A stretch of DNA of 64,000 nucleotides, from NCBI GenBank assembly GCA_033297205.1, contig MU859107.1, positions 124,001-188,000 of the forward strand, written 5' to 3'. The notes below the pieces were generated by a model that saw only the letters and a program-made list of their open reading frames with translations, made no database searches and was not told where the DNA came from. A program made the translations under genes and the position numbers. Shown piece by piece: positions 22,932-34,400 of the stretch; the first letter of the stretch is position 1; every line of letters starts with the position of its first letter. The DNA is from Pseudoneurospora amorphoporcata (taxonomy: Eukaryota > Ascomycota > Sordariomycetes > Sordariales > Sordariaceae).

Positions 22932-22941
22932 GTGGTGCCAT
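22932..22941 (+). promoter_or_regulatory. Candidate CYS3 bZIP binding site upstream of scon-3
   Basis: GTGGTGCCAT matches 9 of 10 positions of the published Neurospora CYS3 consensus ATGRYRYCAT, 612 bp upstream of the scon-3 ATG. Sulfur-circuit genes are CYS3 targets; use of this site is inference. Confidence 0.35.
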
Positions 22942-23552
22942 ACAACGGTCAGGTCGCCTCCAGTCGTTCTAATCAGAAGCTCGGGCGTTGGAGCAATCCA
23001 GGTCCCTCTACACTACTTGTAGGCACCGACGGCCCGACCCCACGAAATTTAATCCCAGGAAGGCTGACCAGTTGGGCCAGGATTAGTTGCTATGTGGTCT
23101 ATGCACGCGATTTCCGTACGCGTAATTGGACCCTTTGCGTGCAGCGGCTCCACAAGGTTGAAGGCAGAGGCGACTCGTTTGGAGGACTGCGCCCGCCAAC
23201 GGGCACTCACGCGGACCTCAACCTCCATCACTAGCCCAAGCAAACTACAGGCACCATTCACGGGGAAACCATAAGAGCCACTGCAGCCGGTGAATCACAC
23301 CGTGTACCTTCCCACTTCTCTCATTGTTTCCAAACCTTCTGCAACGCAAGAGCAGGTCACTTCCTGCTTTGAATTTGAATTTGCGCAAACAGGTATATAA
23401 CAGCACCATCTCCCACTTCTTCCCCCCACAATTGAGCCATCTCCTCTTTGCATCATTCACCCAACAGCATCAATCGCATTTAAAGCCAACTCAACCCATC
23501 GGCATTCATCGACTTATCTATTAACGTCGAGACTACGAATACAGACACCAAT

Positions 23553-24247
23553 ATGGCGGAGAACGACGAACGCGCCCTCCAGAGGGTATCTCTCCAGAGC
23601 AACGATGGCCAGGTCATCACCGTCGGTGAGTCGTTACCCCGCTACTATGGCTTGCCTCCTTTTGTTCATCTGCGGTGACAGCCGACTAACCGACGCCAAT
23701 CACAGATCGCGTTGTTGCCGAGCGATCTCTCCTCATCAAGAACTTGATTGAGGATTTGGGCGACGAGGCCGTCATGAATGAGGCTATTCCCCTACCAAAC
23801 GTGAACGAGCCTGTCCTGCGCAAGGTTGTCGAGTGGTGCGAGCACCACCGCAAGGACCCGCCCCAGACCACTGAGGACGAGAACGACAGCCGCAAGAAGA
23901 GTACGGAAATCGACGAATGGGACCAAAAGTTCATGCAGGTCGACCAGGAGATGCTCTTCGAGATCATTCTCGTAGGTTCACCCCTCGTTCCACCCGCCGA
24001 TGCTAGTTGATATGCAACGCAAAACTCGGGTTCTGCAAGGTTAGATCATGCTGACATATTCCTCATTCAGGCTGCCAACTACATGGACATCAAGCCCCTC
24101 CTTGATGTCGGCTGCAAGACCGTAGCCAACATGATCAAGGGCAAGTCCCCGGAGGAGATCAGGAAGACGTTCAACATCACCAACGACTTCACTCCCGAGG
24201 AGGAGGAGCAGATCCGTCGCGAGAACGAGTGGGCCGAGGATCGGTAA
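23553..24247 (+). CDS. scon-3: SCON-3/Skp1, SCF ubiquitin ligase adaptor
   Basis: Three exons, 23553-23625, 23706-23971 and 24071-24247, encode 171 residues. Donors are GTGAGT and GTAGGT, acceptors CACAG and TTCAG, with a CTGAC branch in intron 2. The N-terminal BTB/POZ fold (VSLQSNDGQVITVDRVVAERS, then LPNVNEPVLRKVVEWCEHH) binds cullin 1. The C-terminal F-box-binding part reads AANYMDIKPLLDVGCKTVAN, MIKGKSPEEIRKTFNI and the invariant PEEEEQIRRENEWAEDR. Skp1 links cullin 1 to F-box proteins; in Neurospora it is the sulfur controller SCON-3, which works with the F-box protein SCON-2 to control CYS3. It also serves all other SCF complexes, so it should be essential. Confidence 0.95.
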
Positions 24248-25730
24248 AGGCAAAGGTCGCCCTTGTGCTTGGTCTACCGAGACATGCACACGTCAGCCGA
24301 GTCTAACAGATGTGCGGAGGTCTGTTATGCTGGAGATGGATACCAAAGACACCCGTATTATGGACAACCTTTCGGCGCGGACGTGATGCCGTTTGCTTAT
24401 TCTTTGGAGGGTTTACAAATGGAACTCTTCCTCCCAGTGCGTTCGGTCGTACTTTTGCGTTATCAGGCGTTTAGAGGCGTTGCTTCTAGCTATTTTTCTT
24501 GGGCTGAATTGAGGGTTTTCTTGTTATGATACGGTTCGTGAACTAGGTACATATGCGGTCGAAATCGTCCTCGTCGTCTAGACATACCACATCGCCGTGG
24601 TTCCGTGTTGTTGCCATGATGTTTCCAAACACCCCTAGCGTGTCAAACTCATATTGCCCCTTCGTAACCACTTATCACGTCCTTATATGATGAGCAGCCC
24701 ATAGTTACAGGGAACCCTTTGTTTTGTGCAGCTGTTCAATGATCAGATATGCTTGAAGTTGCGCCTGACTGCCGCCGTGACCAGGAAGAAACGGGACTCA
24801 GAGTAAGGGGAATGAGCACAACCATGCATCCATCCGACGCTCACTCAACCTAGTCTCCATTACTGGAGTCGCGTTTCTCATTGTCATAGAAGTTGGCATA
24901 CTCGCACATGATCAGGGGCGAAGCTAGCTTAAGTTGCGTTACAATTAGAAAGAAGACGAGAACTTTACATCTACAGTGAAGTCCGGGAACAGTTCACAAA
25001 TGGTTCAACCGAGCGCTCATGCAAGAGATATATCAGGACTCATATGGCTCGGTTCAAAAGTCGACGCTATATAGAAAAGCAAGACGAACGCTGTCCGCGT
25101 CTCTGCCATCATCAACTCCCCTCAGTGTCACACAGATCTTGAGATGGTGCACACACGTACACGGCACATGGGCCGACTTTGTATCACAGTTCCATGAGCA
25201 TGGGTAAAAGTATGGGAATCAAACTCTCGTGCATCGACACCACGCTTTTTCTCATTCCAGATCCTAATTTGCCCGTAACCGTCCCTCTAAATGTTGCCAT
25301 AAAGCAATAGTACTCCGAAAGTTTACGTTTCCCAAAAAACAAGGATCGAGTTCCAGGATATTTCCCCCCGCCGAAAGAACACAGCTGAAAACCGACCGCC
25401 GCCGAGCCAGAACTTGGTTGTGATCACATCATCTTCCGGTTTTTGTTTTGCTTCCTGGTTGCTCGCTTGCCCTCTTCTCATTGTTTGTGCTTGCTGATGA
25501 TTCGGTAACTCCGTGCCTAACAAAACAACTCCGTGGCGGGAGGTCGGGAGGATTTCGTTATCGGTGTTGGTTTCGAAAGGACAAAGTCGCCGAGAAAAGA
25601 GGGCTGCCGTCATAGGGTCGCAGTCATATACACCACGCTCCAGTTTTCGAAGAATGGAGGCGGTGGTTCAGAGCAACCAGGAAAAGAAGACCATCGTTGG
25701 GGGTGGAATATGGAAAAGTTGATAAAGCAT
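24248..25730. other. Convergent intergenic region, scon-3 / rpl39
   Basis: 1.48 kb between the scon-3 and rpl39 stop codons. Presumed 3' untranslated regions flank a gene-free middle. No RNA gene, repeat or conserved ORF was seen. Confidence 0.5.
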
Positions 25731-26327
25731 TTAGAGGCCGAGACGGGTCTTGCGCCAGTGGCGACGCTTGGCGTTGTAGCTGTTTGGCGTCATGTTAGCA
25801 TCCAGTGTCATGATGAAGCAATCGCCATGCATTCTTGTTTTCCGGAGAGCTTGAGGGAGGGCATGTTGCGCCAGGAACGGCAAAGGCAGCTGGCTTGTTC
25901 CCCAGCTGCGCCCATCTCCATACCCGTCACTGCCCATCTCTCTCCCTCTCCTCTCCGGCTGAACGCGACTGCAGTTGGGTGTTCTTATGGTGATATGTAC
26001 CGGATGGTGTTGCCAGTGCGGAGGCGAATCCACTGGGGGATAGGCCTGTTCTGCTTCTGGGCCTTAGCAAGCTTCTGCTTGACACGGAAGGTCTTGTGGC
26101 TCTGTTTTCGTGATGCACCTCGTCAGCATAACTTGTCTTTGTCGTCGTTTTGGGCGAGTGAAGTCATAGACCCCTCCCCCATGCCTCAATCGATCGCTCC
26201 GAAACTGTCATTTTGGAAGTTCCGTGTCGCTGCCATTTCTGGCATCGCAGGACAGCCAAAAATTCAACAGCAGAGCAATTCGGAGCGATGTCTACTCTCA
26301 ATACGACGGGGCGTTACGTACCGGCAT
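25731..26327 (-). CDS. rpl39: 60S ribosomal protein eL39
   Basis: Three coding exons, 26327-26322 (6 nt, Met-Pro), 26101-26001 and 25779-25731, encode 51 residues, exactly the length of eL39. Exon 2 gives SHKTFRVKQKLAKAQKQNRP and continues IPQWIRLRTGNTI; the Arg codon is split by intron 2 (CG/C) and exon 3 gives YNAKRRHWRKTRLGL then TAA. These are near-invariant eL39 sequences. Intron 1 (26321-26102, GTACGT...AAACAG) and intron 2 (26000-25780, GTACAT...AAACAG) are about 220 nt each, long for this window. eL39 lines the peptide exit tunnel of the large ribosomal subunit. The gene is divergent from arl1, and a GTCACGTG box lies 124 bp upstream of the ATG. The long plus-strand ORF through this locus (25533-26384) is an antisense shadow. 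Confidence 0.95.
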
Positions 26328-27085
26328 TTTGACGGTGTTGTCGAGTTACCGGTCGATTTGGCTGGTGTCGATGAGGTGGGTTAGAATATTTGGTGTGGGC
26401 TTTCAAAAACCAAGCAGAACACTAGGGCCCGAAAGTGCGCATGTGGCTGAGTCACGTGTGTGCTTGTGGCTCGCACTTTTGTGGCACAGGCTCCTTCACG
26501 TCGAGCTGAGGTTCCGCTCTTTGACAGGAAGGTCCATCTGGGCCCAGAAGTGAGCGCACTGGCCACAGAAAGCGGCTATCGGAGGTTTCTACGGCGCCGT
26601 CTCTGCCAATCGATTGCCGGGATGTTTGCAGTTGGGCTGGGCGCTGGGGACGGCCTTGCCTCCCGGACCCCTGAGTGCCGGCACGATCAAGGAGCTCTTT
26701 GGCGGCATTGGAGCGGCGACCTGTCAATCATGACAACGAGAGGAGAGTATCTTCAAGCAACCTAAACCAAAACACATTTGTCGCAACACCACGCCGCAAC
26801 ACAATCTTTTTATCCTATCTTCAACCGTGCACGCGGGAGCATCCGAAACTTACCAGCTGGGCTGACCGCGACTCACTGTCATCTCGATAATACGCTACTC
26901 CCCGTCATCATTTCCATCGACTAGTACGGCCCGATCCGTCACGTCAGAGCCCGATCCTCATCAAGGAGTCGCCCTGCCCGGCCAAATCATCTCCTTGTTC
27001 GCCTTGTTATCATCTACCTCGATCAACGAATTCCCACGAACTTTACGCGCATAGACTCTTCCCGAGCACCAGCCAACACGCAAAG
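26328..27085. other. Divergent promoter region, rpl39 / arl1
   Basis: 758 bp holding the rpl39 and arl1 promoters and 5' leaders. A GTCACGTG box is at 26451-26458. The pyrimidine-rich stretch before 27086 fits an arl1 leader. ORFs at 26452-26765 on both strands match no family. Confidence 0.55.
26451..26458 (-). promoter_or_regulatory. GTCACGTG (Cbf1/CDEI-type E-box) upstream of rpl39
   Basis: Full RTCACRTG consensus of the bHLH factor Cbf1, 124 bp upstream of the rpl39 ATG and 628 bp from arl1. Cbf1 sites mark ribosomal protein promoters in several ascomycetes outside the Saccharomyces lineage; binding here is inferred. Confidence 0.5.
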
Positions 27086-27777
27086 ATGGGTCAGAGCATG
27101 TCATGGCTGTCTAGCCTGTCCAACCTCTTCTGGACAAAGAAGGAAATCCGCATTTTAATTTTGGGTCTCGATAACGCCGGAAAGACGACACTACTATACA
27201 GGCTCAAGGTAGGACTCACCTCCGAAATAGGACTACGCATGGAAGCGCATCATGGCTCAGAGGGCTAACAGTATTTCCAGATTGGCGAAGTAGTAACGAC
27301 GATACCAACAATCGGTTTCAACGTCGAATCAGTCACATATAAGAACCTCAACTTCAACGTGTGGGATCTCGGTGGTCAGACGAGCATCCGCCCCTACTGG
27401 AGGTGCTATTATGCGAACACGGCGGCGGTAATATTCGTTGTTGACTCAACCGATATGGAGCGATTGCAGACCGCGTCGGACGAGTTGGCCGCCATGCTGA
27501 ACGAGGAAGAACTGAAGGACGCTGCACTTTTGGTGTTCGCCAACAAGCAGGATCAACCGGGTGCAAAGGGGGCGGCAGACATCTCACAGGCTCTCCGCCT
27601 AGGCGAACTAAGGGACAGGAACTGGAGCATCATGGCCTGCAGTGCAGTGGATGGGACGGGCATCAACGAGGGCATGGATTGGTTGGTGGTATGTTTAACC
27701 TCCTCTTTTGCTGCTCCAGGCCCTTTATTGTGTCTATGTGCTAACCGAGTAAGCAGCAAACTGTAAAAGAGGAGTAG
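27086..27777 (+). CDS. arl1: ADP-ribosylation factor-like GTPase Arl1
   Basis: Three exons, 27086-27208, 27281-27688 and 27757-27777, encode 183 residues, the standard Arl1 length. The last exon is only 21 nt (QTVKEE and stop). Gly2 follows the initiator Met for N-myristoylation. The P-loop is GLDNAGKT (27-34), switch I contains IPTIGFNVE, switch II WDLGGQTSIRPYW, and the guanine-specificity motif NKQD is at 129-132. Arl1 (rather than Arf1) is favoured by MGQSMSWLSSLSNLFW and the NVWDLGGQTSIRPYWRCYY segment. Arl1 recruits GRIP-domain golgins to the trans-Golgi and supports endosome-to-Golgi traffic. It is divergent from rpl39. Confidence 0.95.
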
Positions 27778-30374
27778 CGGCCATAGCAGTGGAATGCGCA
27801 AACATCACCACCGGCTTTTGAGATGATGCGGGGATGACGAGGAGAATCTGTACAACAACAGTGACAACAACATCAACATTCGGGAATAGGTCATATCAAT
27901 GGAGTTACATACACCAACACATGACTTGGGTATATCGGATACGAATGGCGGCGGCGGGCCGGGTTTCTCGGCGTTCTTAGGGGTTATATCCTGTGATGGT
28001 TGGTACCAGCGGATGCCTTAATGACAAACAAAACGACATAACGGTTCGGAGACTTCTGCCTACATACTACAGCTTACGAGCTTTCTATATCCTTCTTTTA
28101 ATTGATGGGACCGGCTCCGGCGACCATTCAACGTCGGAGTCGTCGGAAATTAAGACTTCAAGCTCACGACAGAAGTCAAACCTCAGGCTCGTGTGTATGT
28201 CACCAAACCCACAGTCTCCGTGCTACGTCCCCGAGAGCGACACTCCGGCGGGGTCAGTCTGAACTTTTGCCATAAATCCTTCAAGCAAAGGTTTAGAGCC
28301 AAGTCCCAACTGAGCCACCAGTACACAACCAGTGAGGTAATGCTCAAATATCGTGCCCACAGTTTGAAGTTCCCCGATTGCAGATTCCAAACTCTTATAA
28401 CACGATAGTGTACCTGCGATACCACTTCATGACTTCGGGCAACACTTCGACTCGGAAACAGAACCAACACGTTTTGCTGATAGAGGACTGTAGACTGACT
28501 GTTCCCTTGGGTTCCCTTCCTACGTCTACCGGAATTGACCTTTGCCAATCAAAACACCGTACCTACTCAAGGACGTGAAGGGACATATCTTTACAACAGT
28601 CCGGCGGTTCTCCTTCATGCCACTATCCAACGTGAGAAAAGAAGTTACTGCCAGGAATCACACTGCACTTGGTGAGTAACAAATTGAACAAAAAATTCAT
28701 ATGACTATCGCTTCCTCCTAGGTACTGTCACCGTTGCAAAGTGGTGGCCCACCCGAACACCTTAGTTTTCTGGTGGAGTGCATTTCTAGCCGGCTAGGTA
28801 CCTTACTTGTTCCCTTTGACAACCAGTCCATGTTGGTGGGTCCCAGGGCACAGGCCTCTAGCGCCTGCCCCACTCGTGCCCTGCCCACCGTTTCTAGCCC
28901 TCCAGATTCCTCGCTCTCTCCCTCTCTCTCTTTTCCATAGCATCATCATCATTCTATTGTATCGATCACCCTATCCATCTGTTCGTAATCTCGCAGTCCA
29001 TCTAGAACTTACTCCATCGTTTCCTAACGAGCCACCCATAGCGGTCTCTCATTATGAGGATACACCGCTAAGCCAAGTCGGTATACCTGTCTAGATGTGA
29101 GCTTTACTGCGACGAGTACCATGAGACACGATACCTTTAGATGAGACAAGCACTACTCCCAACATCTTTGTTGAATTCCGGGATTCTGGACTCAGGGCAA
29201 AGGTACCAAACGGAGTAAGTACTTAGAACAACTTGGGTGCATATACTGATACACTAGAGATAGTCTTTGCTGCAACAATAAGCCCATCACGTACCCTGCT
29301 GCTGGACCTGCCAGCCTCCGGTAAAACAGCCGTGTTCTCGGGGGCGAAACCATGGCCAATCCAGACAAACCAAGCCAGCCTAGATGTGGAATCTCTTCCG
29401 CGAACAACCACCTTTCTCTCGGACCGTTCTAGCTTGTGCCCCCTGATCGCCGGCATTCACAATAACAATCAGGCCGTTCAAAACTTCATGTTGTTTGAAA
29501 TTTAGGTATTTTCACTCAAAGACGAGGGTTTCGCTTCAGCATCATTAGGCTCGTGCTGGAGACTCGAAACCCCCATCCCGCACAAGGTTTCTTGACATCG
29601 CGGGGTAGCTTTATGAGCTTGAAGATTCGATTCAAAGGCGAGCTCTCACATCTGGCATCCCACCGCCTGACCTGCCTAGGCAACTACCGCTTTTTCTCAT
29701 TCAAATGGGATTTATCCCCAGACTATACTGGCCAATTACATCTGCAGAAGGACCTTCACGCAACGCCTCAACGGGGCATGCAGGCCGCAGCAAGCTACAT
29801 AATTGGTTGCGACAGGAGGGATAAATCCCATTTGAATGAGAAAAAGCGGTAGGTACCTATGGCAGCTTACCGTGTACGTGTAGTTCAATCCTCTTGCCAG
29901 GTAAGTATAAGCGACAAAGCTCCGGCCAGACAGTTCATTGGGTTGCATGCCCGTCCTTCGGCGACCTTCCGGGCGGCTCGCAACTGCTATCTGTCATCAA
30001 TAGTACCGTACGAATAAGCAATTTACACCAAGGGCCACAGTTGTCGGAAACTTGGGGGTTACCTTAGTCTTATGTTATATCAACTTATAAGCTAGGCTTA
30101 GGCCTTCGGAGTCCCCTGTCGTCGTTCGAGTTCAAAAGAACAGCTCTGGCCCGCTATATGTACGCTGGTTCTCACATGGTTACCATCTCTCAATTAACTC
30201 AGATCATTTGTTTCCTTGCTCTTTTAACCAATACACCCTGCCCTGACGGACGATCTTTCAACCATAAGTGTTCCCGCAAAACGGAAGGCCGGGTCGCCAT
30301 TGCCCCGATCTCCAGCCTCAACAGCCCCCGGCCCCTCCTCTCCTCGTCCCAAGGAACAGTCGCCTACTCCCGAA
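27778..30374. other. Intergenic region, arl1 / methyltransferase remnant
   Basis: 2.6 kb with no supportable gene. Notable contents are two AGGTACCT palindromes (28796-28803, 29851-29858), a CT-rich tract around 28913-28937 and a perfect 35-bp inverted repeat (29684-29718 / 29818-29852). The last hundred bases may contain a missing 5' exon of the methyltransferase. Confidence 0.5.
29684..29852. repeat. Perfect 35-bp inverted repeat around a 99-nt spacer
   Basis: The arm at 29684-29718 (starting CTACCGCTTTTTCTC) is repeated exactly as its reverse complement at 29818-29852. The spacer is 29719-29817. No transposase ORF lies inside. The layout is that of a foldback or MITE-like element, or of a long hairpin RNA. 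The right arm abuts an AGGTACCT palindrome. Confidence 0.85.
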
Positions 30375-31440
30375 ATGCCTAGCGGCGTTTTGTCTGGTGC
30401 ACATTGGCTTCAGCAGGGACTCCCTGAGACCGACGCAGATGAAGAAGATTCAACTCTGGGGGGTGATATTGAGAGCTCGACTGCATCGATTTCTTCGAAT
30501 ATCCTCAATTACCGTACTATCAACGGCCGAACCTACCACAGCGATTCGGTTACGGACGGTGACTATTGGGGTCCCAATGACGAAAAGCACCTGGGCGCGC
30601 TTGAAATCTACGCTCACGGCATCTTTCTCATGGTAGACGAGAAGCTCCATCAGGCCCCCCTTAAGGACGACATCAAGCAGGCCATTGATATCGGCACGGG
30701 CCAAGGGTACTGGGCTATTGATTTCGCCGACCAATACCCCAACTGCCAGGTCACTGGTACCGATCTTTCTCCCGTCCAACCTAGCTGGTGCCCCCCGAAT
30801 TTGAACTTCCTGATCGATGATGCTACCAAAGACTGGACTTTCAAGGATAATCACTTTGATTATATCCATATCCAGTTATGAACGGTGCTGTCGAGAATTG
30901 GACTAAGCTATATAAGCAAGCCTATCGGTGCTGCAAGCCTGGCGGTTGGATCGAGCACATCGATGTGTCGCCTAATATCTTGTCTGACGATGGCACTGTT
31001 ACCCCCGGATCTGCGATGGAACAGTATGGAAGAATCCTTTCCGAGGCCGGAATAAAGATCAACAAGAGGACAACGACCTCTCAGGACGGAATACAAGAGT
31101 CAGGCATGAAGGAGGCAGGCTTTGTGAACATGACGGTCAAGGACTACAAGGTAGGTTTAGGAATATCCCATATCAAGCATCATAAGCTAACCTGCGAATT
31201 CAGATGCCCGTGTCGTCTTGGCCAGAGGATCCGAAGCTGAAGCAGGTCGGTCTCTGCGCGCAGGCTGCGGTTTCTTCGGACCTTGAAGGCGCCATCCAGT
31301 TCCATTTCCAGCTTATGGGCTGGACGAAAGAAGAAATCGCAGTATATGCGACCCACTTGCGCCAGGAGATGAAGGAGCAGAAGATGCATGGATATTGGCC
31401 TTGGAAGTGTGTCTATGCGCAGAAGCCGCTGGACGCGTAG
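30375..31440 (+). pseudogene. LaeA-like SAM methyltransferase with an internal frameshift
   Basis: A class I methyltransferase of the fungal LaeA-like group, split between frames. Part one, from the in-frame ATG at 30375, has the typical lead-in STLGGDIESSTASISSNILN and YRTINGRTYHSD, then motif I AIDIGTGQGYWAIDFADQYP and GTDLSPVQPSWCPPNL, and runs to FDYIHIQ. There the frame hits TGA at 30879-30881, while homology goes on one base out of phase as NGAVENWTKLYKQAY and CCKPGGWIEHIDVS. A normal 53-nt intron (31151-31203, GTAGGT...TTCAG) then joins DYK to MPVSSWPEDPKLKQVG. No GT-AG pair can bridge the frameshift without removing conserved motifs. Pro-rich coding continues upstream of 30375 without an ATG, so the 5' end is also uncertain. 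It is either a genuine recent pseudogene or a one-base sequence error. Confidence 0.7.
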
Positions 31441-34400
31441 TGGACAGGAGAATTGCGAGAGGGGATGAAGCCCAACGCATGGTGCTGACAGCATGTAAAT
31501 ATCTCTTTGGGATTTGGGGCGTTCACAAATGTACAGAGACAGTTGATGTGAAATTCACGTAAAACTTTCAGTGTCTTCAGAAAAGTACACTTCTCCCTCC
31601 TCTATATATATCAGCACCTCGTTCCATTGTCGTTCCTGCAAAGCCAAGAGCTGGATGGGACAGCACGACGCAGGAACAGTCACCATCCAAGAGGCACATG
31701 GAGGCTGTGCAAAAGTGAGTGCCGAATCGGATACCGGTCGATCCCGTTGTGTAAGCATCCAGGAACCCTGATCTTGACAAACGTGAAAACGTGTGGACAA
31801 CCAGAATCTGGGGAAAGCCACCAACGGAGATTTGGATGAACAAGAGATTGTTTGAGGGTCTTGCTGATTGTTTGATGGTCCCGACACTCTGGCTCAACGG
31901 CGTGGAAGGCACCGCATCTTTGGGACTGTGTTCGTATGATCTTTTCCAAAAAGCTGAGATAATGGTATAAAAACCAAGGGGCGTTCAAGAAGAGGAAGGT
32001 TATGAAGACACTGTTAAGTATGTGCGAACAAAACGAAGGGACATGTCCCAGGTGAACTTCGAAGTGAGGAAATGTAGACGTGCAAACAGCATGGCTGATA
32101 GACAGTATCACTCACCCAAAACTTGGGAAAATGAAACAATGACCTGACGGTTTCTCTGCCCCATCATCGCTTCCGCTATCTTCCCTGTGGTGACTACTAC
32201 TATCCCCAACACAATTCGCCGCTGAAAGACATGCCTCAGTAGGATCCGGAAGCCGGAAGCTGACGATCGCGCAATCTTCCGCCAAGTCAAGTGCCAGCCC
32301 TTTTTGATACCGTCCATTTGAGCCAACTTTCTTGACTCCGGTCAGTACCTACATAGGTGCTCCCCAGAGCTCTCCGATTTTCCCAAACCCAGCCTTGAGA
32401 AGTGGATATCTATGACGGGCAAGCGACGTGATGGAGGCAACCAGTTCAAAAGACCCCAGCAGGAACAACAACACGATGGAACATCAACTCAAAAAAGCCG
32501 CCAGAAGCCTCCCATGAGATGAGTTGTATGCGGCTCTGCTGAGGTTGGACTGCTTCTAGCGACTTGTTTACTATGCAGTAGCGCAAATCCTTTGTCGACA
32601 CCAAGAGAAAGGAATCAACCTTTCCCGTTTGATGCCCGATTTTCCTTTCTGGTAATTCCGGTCGTGGGCGGCGGACTGCTGAGCACTGGGACATCATGCA
32701 TGAAGGCCTTTGGGAAGCACGGAAAGATGAGGTGGCCCCCTACAACCCGCTCCGCGTCACGTCTTACGACAGCGACGATGGCGGGCCTGCGCAACCACCA
32801 AAAGAAACCATCGTCCATCGTGATAACTCCGATGCGGTGTTCCTACAGGTACATATCGTATCCATTTCAGGCGGCGGCCTGGTCTGCAACCACCCCGGGC
32901 ACATACGCAGCCGACCTCCAAAAAATGAAGCTAGCGATAACTAAAAACAGGCTCTTCGAGTTATGCACTCGGGTAACATAACGTAAGCTGGGGACCTAAC
33001 CGCTCCTGGGTGAGTGATTTCTTCAGGTCACCGACGCAGTCATTCAGTTTCAATACAATAGAGAAAAGAAACCGGGATTGAAGCCTCGAAATTAGCCTCG
33101 AGTTGATTTGATGGAAAATGAGTGAATTGTTTCTTGACGATGACAGGGAGGTATCGTATCGCCGGGAGATGGGTGGCCGTTGCGGCGTGGACGTACGAAG
33201 ACGGGATGGATGGAGTTGGAGTTCCATCCGGCGAGGAACGGGAACTGTGGAAAATTTGGGGATGTGTGGATTGTCCAGTCTCCCAGTGTGGGGAGCCCCT
33301 ACCCCTGTCTCCAGCAATGTCTCTCGCCAAGCCCTGCTGCTGAAGTTCGCTTCCCGTCCCCGGATCCAGATGTCTGTGCAACACAACCACCCCGCCAGAC
33401 TGGTTTTCGACACCGACAGCCCTCTGCTTCACCCATCGCATCCAGCCAACTATCCTTCATCTTTCCGTGGGACAGCCTCTATTCCTGGCGGTCAACACTG
33501 ATGCTGCCAGAGTCGGCAGTCTTGGTGAAACCCACCGACAAAACAAACACAGAAGTAGAATGTATGCCCGAGGAGACCGACTGTCCAACCTCCGGCTTGC
33601 AGGTGTTATTATCCCCAGGGCATTCGTCCAAGTCCTACATTAGCCCCGAGCTGGTTTATCACCACTCACGGAAGCTCAGTCCCCAGCTGCGACAGGACAG
33701 GACAGGACTTACGACGCCGTACACGACATACGGAGATTGAAAACGAGGGATGGAGCAACCGATAATCATTCGGGCAGGCCGACTTGGCAATGCCCACGTC
33801 GATTGTTGATCTTTTACCGTTATCCTATCGTCAACAGCCTATCTCCGGGAGCCCAACTTGACTCATCAAGTCACGACTGCATTGAAACTGCCATGGTTCA
33901 CCTGTCCCGTTGCTGGTCGGTGTCCCTGTGAGCAAAGACCTGCATGGAGAAGGATCGCATGGATGCCTGAAAAGGTGGCACGCTCTTCTTAAGGCGACCA
34001 ATGAAATCCGCGGATGGCGTCTCTTTTTTTTTCGACAGGGGCTAGTTTAATGGATTGTCCTTCCTACTGGAAGCTTTGCGAGAATGAGTGCTGCAACACT
34101 GGAGAATCCCCACTGCAAGGACCTCTCTCGGCGAGGATCTTTTTCTGCCGTTGGTTACGTTGCTCGGCCGAGAGTCCGACTTACACGCAAATGTGCTTCC
34201 CACAGGCAAAGGATCAAACAGCCCCGGTGGAACAAACATGTGCCAAGGGTTCTTGGCCTGTTTGTTGTGTCAGAACACTGCGGCAATCCCGGTACCTTGA
34301 AGGGAAAGGTCAGAAAGGTTTACCAGGTAGGGCCGAGTTCGTACCAAGACCGCGGTGTCTTGAAAATATATAAGTCGGCCGGCCCGGCTCCGGACTGACG

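Larger units (their letters stand above)
20904..23552. other. Divergent intergenic region, smp3 / scon-3
   Basis: 2.65 kb without a supportable gene. It contains an AGGTACCT palindrome (21691-21698), a 26-nt hairpin (21877-21902) and a 9/10 match to the CYS3 site (22932-22941). ORFs are short and overlap on both strands. There is no strong A+T enrichment of the kind produced by heavy RIP. Confidence 0.5.

Noticed and set aside
25533..26384. 283-codon plus-strand ORF
   Set aside because: Runs antisense across rpl39, whose minus-strand exons match eL39 almost residue for residue.
30756..30875. An intron that would remove the methyltransferase frameshift
   Set aside because: A GTACCG donor with the CCAG at 30872-30875 fixes the phase but deletes the conserved DLSPVQPSW to FDYIHIQ block, so it cannot be the normal splice.
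33180..33740. 186-codon plus-strand ORF
   Set aside because: Overlaps ORFs in other frames, low-complexity composition, no motif and no splice structure.
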